From Streptomyces antibioticus (GTDB lineage Bacteria; Actinomycetota; Actinomycetes; Streptomycetales; Streptomycetaceae): 64,000 nucleotides of DNA. The DNA lies in the NCBI RefSeq assembly GCF_001514065.1, contig NZ_KQ948431.1, positions 139,434 through 203,433 on the forward strand. Reading direction: 5' to 3'. Every line of letters starts with the position of its first letter. Position 1 is the first letter of the stretch. Shown piece after piece: positions 61,211-64,000 of the stretch. Position numbers and translations under genes: made by a program. The notes under the pieces are model-generated. The model was given only the letters and a program-made list of their open reading frames with translations. It was not told where the DNA came from and searched no databases.

Positions 61211-61804
61211 TCATGCGCGCTCGACGAGTTCGCCGTCCTTCTCGTCGTACAGCCCGCCCGTCTCCGGGCACTCCCACGTGCCCGGATCGCGTTCCACGAG
61301 CCGTACGCCGGCCCGTCCGACCCAGCCGATCCGGCGCGCCGGCACACCCGCCACGAGTGCGAAGTCCGGGACATCCTTGGTCACCACGGCCCCCGCCGCG
61401 ACCAGCGCCCAACGACCGATGCTGACCGGTGCCACACAGACCGAACGCGCCCCGATCGACGCCCCCTCGGCCACGACGACGGCCACGGCCTCCCAGTCGC
61501 CGCCGCGCTTCAGCTTCCCCTCGGTGTCCACGGAGCGGGGGAAGTGGTCGTTGGTGAACACGGCCGCCGGGCCGACGAACACCCCGTCCCCGAGCACGGC
61601 CGGTTCGTACACCAGCGCGTAGTTCTGGAGCTTGACGTTGTCGCCGATCCGTACGCCCGGGCCGACGTAGGCGCCCCGGCCCACGATGCAGCCGCCGCCC
61701 AGCCGGGCGTCCTCCCGGATCTGGGCCAGATCCCAGACCGTCGTCCCCTCGCCGATCGTGGCCGTCTCGTCGACCTGGGCGGTGGGCTGGATTCTGACGT
61801 TCAT
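61211..61804 (-). CDS. Hexapeptide-repeat N-acetyltransferase, WbpD/WlbB-like
   Basis: The 197-residue left-handed beta-helix acetyltransferase has repeats such as VDETATIGEGTTVWDLAQI, GRGAYVGPGVRIGDNVKLQN and FVGPAAVFTNDHFPRS. VVAEGASIGARSVCVAPVSI and GVPARRIGWVGRAGVRL are the WbpD-like end. WbpD acetylates the 3-amino group of UDP-2-acetamido-3-amino-uronate, completing UDP-2,3-diacetamido-glucuronate. The C-terminal 20 residues carry a WECPETGG segment not typical of WbpD. ATG 61804 was chosen from homologue-like length; ATG 61852 is possible. Confidence 0.9.
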   Translation of the reverse strand: MNVRIQPTAQVDETATIGEGTTVWDLAQIREDARLGGGCIVGRGAYVGPGVRIGDNVKLQNYALVYEPAVLGDGVFVGPAAVFTNDHFPRSVDTEGKLKRGGDWEAVAVVVAEGASIGARSVCVAPVSIGRWALVAAGAVVTKDVPDFALVAGVPARRIGWVGRAGVRLVERDPGTWECPETGGLYDEKDGELVERA

Positions 61805-61946
61805 CGGGCGAAACCCTTCTTCAAGTCGCACGGAGCGCTCATCATCGATCACCGATGGCGCTCTGGCTACGGTTTGAAGGGTCCCGTCCCGTCAGGACGA
61901 CTGATCCAGCCACGTCCCACCAGCCACCTTCCAGCAGCGGCGGAAC

Positions 61947-62804
61947 TCAGCCCTCCGCCGACCGGACGACGTCCGCGAGGGCCGTGGCGGGCCGGCCGGT
62001 GAGGCGGGGCACGGCATCGCTGACACCGTCGAGCTCACCGGCCGCGATCGCCGTGTACGTCGACACCCACGCGTCGAGCTGCCAGGGTGGGGCGCCGTAG
62101 GAGGCGCGGGAGGCGTAGGCCTCCTCGACCGTCTCGGGGTGATAGGTGACCGTGCGTCCCCGGACCTCGGTGAGGATCTTCGCCGCCTCCGCCAGCGACA
62201 CGGCCTCCGGGCCGGTGAGGTCGTACACGGCACCGGCGTGGTCGTCCGGCCGGGCCAGGACCGCCGCGGCGGCCTCCGCGATGTCGTCCTGGGCGACGAA
62301 CGCCGCCCGCCCCTGACCGGCCGGGCCCCGGATGACCCCGTCCTCGCCCGCCAGATGCGGGACGAAGTCGGCGTAGATGTTGTCCCGCAGGAAGGTGTAC
62401 GCCAGCCCGGTCGTGCGGATGTGCTCCTCGGTGTGGAAGTGGTCGCGGGCCAGGGTGAACGTGGCGTCGGGGGCCGCGCCGAAGAAGGAGACGTAGACCA
62501 GGTGCCGTACCCCGGCCTCGGCGGCGGCGTCCACGAACGTCTTGTGCTCGGCGAGCCGGTCCGCGCTCTCGGACGCCGAGACCATGAACACGGTGGCGAC
62601 GCCGTCGAGAGCGCGCACGACCGCCTCGTGATCGCCGTACTCGGCCCGGACCGCGACGGCACCGGGAAGGGCGGGCGCCCGGTCCGGGCTGCGCACCAGG
62701 AGCCGCTGGGCCGTACCCCGCTCGGCCAGGAGGCGGGCGAGACGCCCACCGAGGCGACCGGTGGCGCCGGTGACGACGACTGGCTGGTCCGGCGTGGGGG
62801 TCAT
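61947..62804 (-). CDS. NmrA-like NAD(P)H-binding reductase (atypical SDR)
   Basis: The 285-residue protein has PVVVTGATGRLGGRLARLLA for NADP binding, VATVFMVSASESADRLAEH, and VRHLVYVSFFGAAPDATFTL. FLRDNIYADFVPHLAGEDGV and AVYDLTGPEAVSLAEAAKIL match NmrA/QOR2-type proteins, which are quinone reductases or redox sensors. It lacks the YxxxK pair of classical SDRs. It has no evident link to the polysaccharide locus. ATG 62804 (MTPTPDQP) is used; an in-frame start lies 4 codons upstream. Confidence 0.87.
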   Translation of the reverse strand: MTPTPDQPVVVTGATGRLGGRLARLLAERGTAQRLLVRSPDRAPALPGAVAVRAEYGDHEAVVRALDGVATVFMVSASESADRLAEHKTFVDAAAEAGVRHLVYVSFFGAAPDATFTLARDHFHTEEHIRTTGLAYTFLRDNIYADFVPHLAGEDGVIRGPAGQGRAAFVAQDDIAEAAAAVLARPDDHAGAVYDLTGPEAVSLAEAAKILTEVRGRTVTYHPETVEEAYASRASYGAPPWQLDAWVSTYTAIAAGELDGVSDAVPRLTGRPATALADVVRSAEG

Positions 62805-62893
62805 GGGTGACATCACGTCCCTCGGTGAGCGCTTTCAGGGGTTCGCCCGCAACTTACTCCCTGGAACACATCAAGGCCGGGATTGGGTGGTCA

Positions 62894-64000
62894 TCAGGGC
62901 AGGGGGTTGAAGCTGGCTGTCGGTGCCAGGAGCGCGTGGACCTCGTCCCTCCGGTCCGTTGCCATGAACACCGAGACGAGGGCCTTTTTGGTGCTGACCG
63001 TGCTGGGGTGATCGGCGCCCAGCGCACGTTCACAGCGTGCCAGCGTTTGCTTGAGCAACACCTCGGCGTCCTCATGGAGTTGGAGGCGATACAGCGTGAC
63101 GCCCAGATGGTGGGCGGAGGCGATCGTCGCGGGATGATCCTCCCCCAGCGCTCGCCGGCGCAGGCCGAGGACCTCCTCGTGCAGGCGGCGCGCCTCGTCG
63201 AGGTCACCGAGGCCTCGAAGGGAGTTGGCCAGGCTGCCGGCGGTGGTGAGGGTGTCGAGGTGATGCACGCCGAGCACGCGGCGGCGGCGTTCCAGAGTGT
63301 CCTCCAGGAGCCGACGCGCCTCGGGCTGCTTTCCGAGGCCCCGTAGCGCGTTGGCGAGACTGTTGGCGGAGGTGAGGGTGTCCGGGTGCTCCTCGCCCAG
63401 CACGCGTCGGCGGCGACGGAGCGTGTCGTTGAGGAGTCGCCGTGCCTTGGCGTACTGCCCCAGTGCGATCAGGGTGTTGGCCAGGTCGTGGGTGGAGGTG
63501 AGGGTGTCGGGGTGGTCCTCGCCCAGGATGCGGACGCGCTCTTGGCGGACCCGCTCATGGAGCTGCCGTCCCTCCTCGCAGGCGCCGGACATCGTCGTCG
63601 CCCGGGCCAGATACGCGGCCCACGTGAGGGCAATGGGGTGATCCGCTTCGAGGGACTCCACACAGCGGGCGTGGAATGCGGCGCACACATCAACGGCCTC
63701 CTGCGCCTGGCCGGAGCGCAACAGGTAGCGGACGGAGTTGATGAGTGGCTCGGGCCGGGCAAGGAACTCGGCCACGTCCGCCGCCGGACTTGCTGTCAGA
63801 TGGGGTTGGCACACCGCCCACCCGGCCCAGGATGCCGGGTCGTCAGGGTCTCCTGGGCCTCCCGGGTCGACCCCCGCCAGGACGGCGGCGACGCGGGAGC
63901 GCAGCATCGTGGCCTCCGTCTTGGTCGTACGGTGGCGGAGGAACCGCCTGGTCAGTTCGTGGATCCGGATGAGTTCACCGTCGACGCGGGCCAGACCCCG
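62894..64000 (-). CDS. TPR-repeat protein, C-terminal part of a STAND-type regulator (5' end outside window)
   Basis: The frame is open to the window edge, giving 368 residues. The edge segment LARVDGELIRIHELTRRFLR resembles the winged-helix region that follows an NB-ARC ATPase. It is followed by at least four 42-residue kinesin-light-chain-like TPR units with the recurring LGEDHPDTLTS...LANTL...LG signature (for example RRRRVLGEEHPDTLTSANSL). STAND-TPR proteins in streptomycetes act as signal-dependent switches, some in defence or differentiation. The effector and ATPase domains lie outside the window and cannot be named. Confidence 0.87.
   Translation of the reverse strand, partial: RGLARVDGELIRIHELTRRFLRHRTTKTEATMLRSRVAAVLAGVDPGGPGDPDDPASWAGWAVCQPHLTASPAADVAEFLARPEPLINSVRYLLRSGQAQEAVDVCAAFHARCVESLEADHPIALTWAAYLARATTMSGACEEGRQLHERVRQERVRILGEDHPDTLTSTHDLANTLIALGQYAKARRLLNDTLRRRRRVLGEEHPDTLTSANSLANALRGLGKQPEARRLLEDTLERRRRVLGVHHLDTLTTAGSLANSLRGLGDLDEARRLHEEVLGLRRRALGEDHPATIASAHHLGVTLYRLQLHEDAEVLLKQTLARCERALGADHPSTVSTKKALVSVFMATDRRDEVHALLAPTASFNPLP

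Overview
The window is high-G+C actinobacterial DNA, almost certainly from a Streptomyces. The signs are very GC-rich third codon positions, many GTG and some TTG starts, GTGA/ATGA stop-start overlaps inside operons, and typical Streptomyces families (DUF5937 regulator, Rv1733c-like protein, DUF6643-like protein, TerD protein). No tRNA, rRNA, CRISPR array, insertion sequence or integrase was seen.

Left part, 1-25,156: mostly chromosomal housekeeping. It starts inside glyA (serine hydroxymethyltransferase), followed by sdaA (L-serine dehydratase). Then come an anti-sigma-like ATPase, a cysteine synthase/desulfhydrase-family PLP enzyme, a DeoR regulator, a membrane protein with a serine-hydrolase motif, a beta-helix/AAA+ fusion, an Rv1733c-like protein, a MOSC protein, a tandem TerD protein, an HpnB-like glycosyltransferase, an Asp/Glu racemase-like protein, an O-antigen-ligase-like protein, lnt, a Nudix hydrolase and a 3-hydroxybutyrate dehydrogenase. 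A GAF/PucR regulator and an MHS-type transporter close the section.

Middle part, 25,378-31,810: a compact accessory island that looks like a dedicated system for making and exporting a disulfide-rich peptide. It holds a regulator with a TTA second codon, an AraC regulator, a 73-residue precursor with six cysteines and four tryptophans, a MauE/DoxX membrane redox protein, a membrane-anchored MauD/TlpA-like thioredoxin with CGKC, an ABC exporter and an S26 signal peptidase. The last four genes are tightly spaced (5 bp, then 4-bp overlaps). A perfect 13-bp hairpin lies between the peptide gene and mauE. This is the best candidate for an undescribed system here.

Right part, 31,822-61,804: a minus-strand GT2-MFS-beta-propeller group whose last junction carries a 44-bp tandem repeat, followed by a large Wzx/Wzy-type exopolysaccharide locus. 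That locus has the initiating phosphoglycosyltransferase, nucleotide-sugar enzymes, glycosyltransferases including a WecG/TagA enzyme, a flippase, a Wzz-Wzy fusion polymerase and two more Wzz proteins. It also has two methyltransferases and two secreted proteins. Homologues of all five enzymes that make UDP-2,3-diacetamido-2,3-dideoxy-D-mannuronate (WbpA, B, E, D and I types) are present but split between both arms, so the polymer probably contains a diacetamido-uronic acid.

Right edge, 61,947-64,000: an NmrA-like reductase and the C-terminal part of a STAND-type TPR protein cut by the window end.
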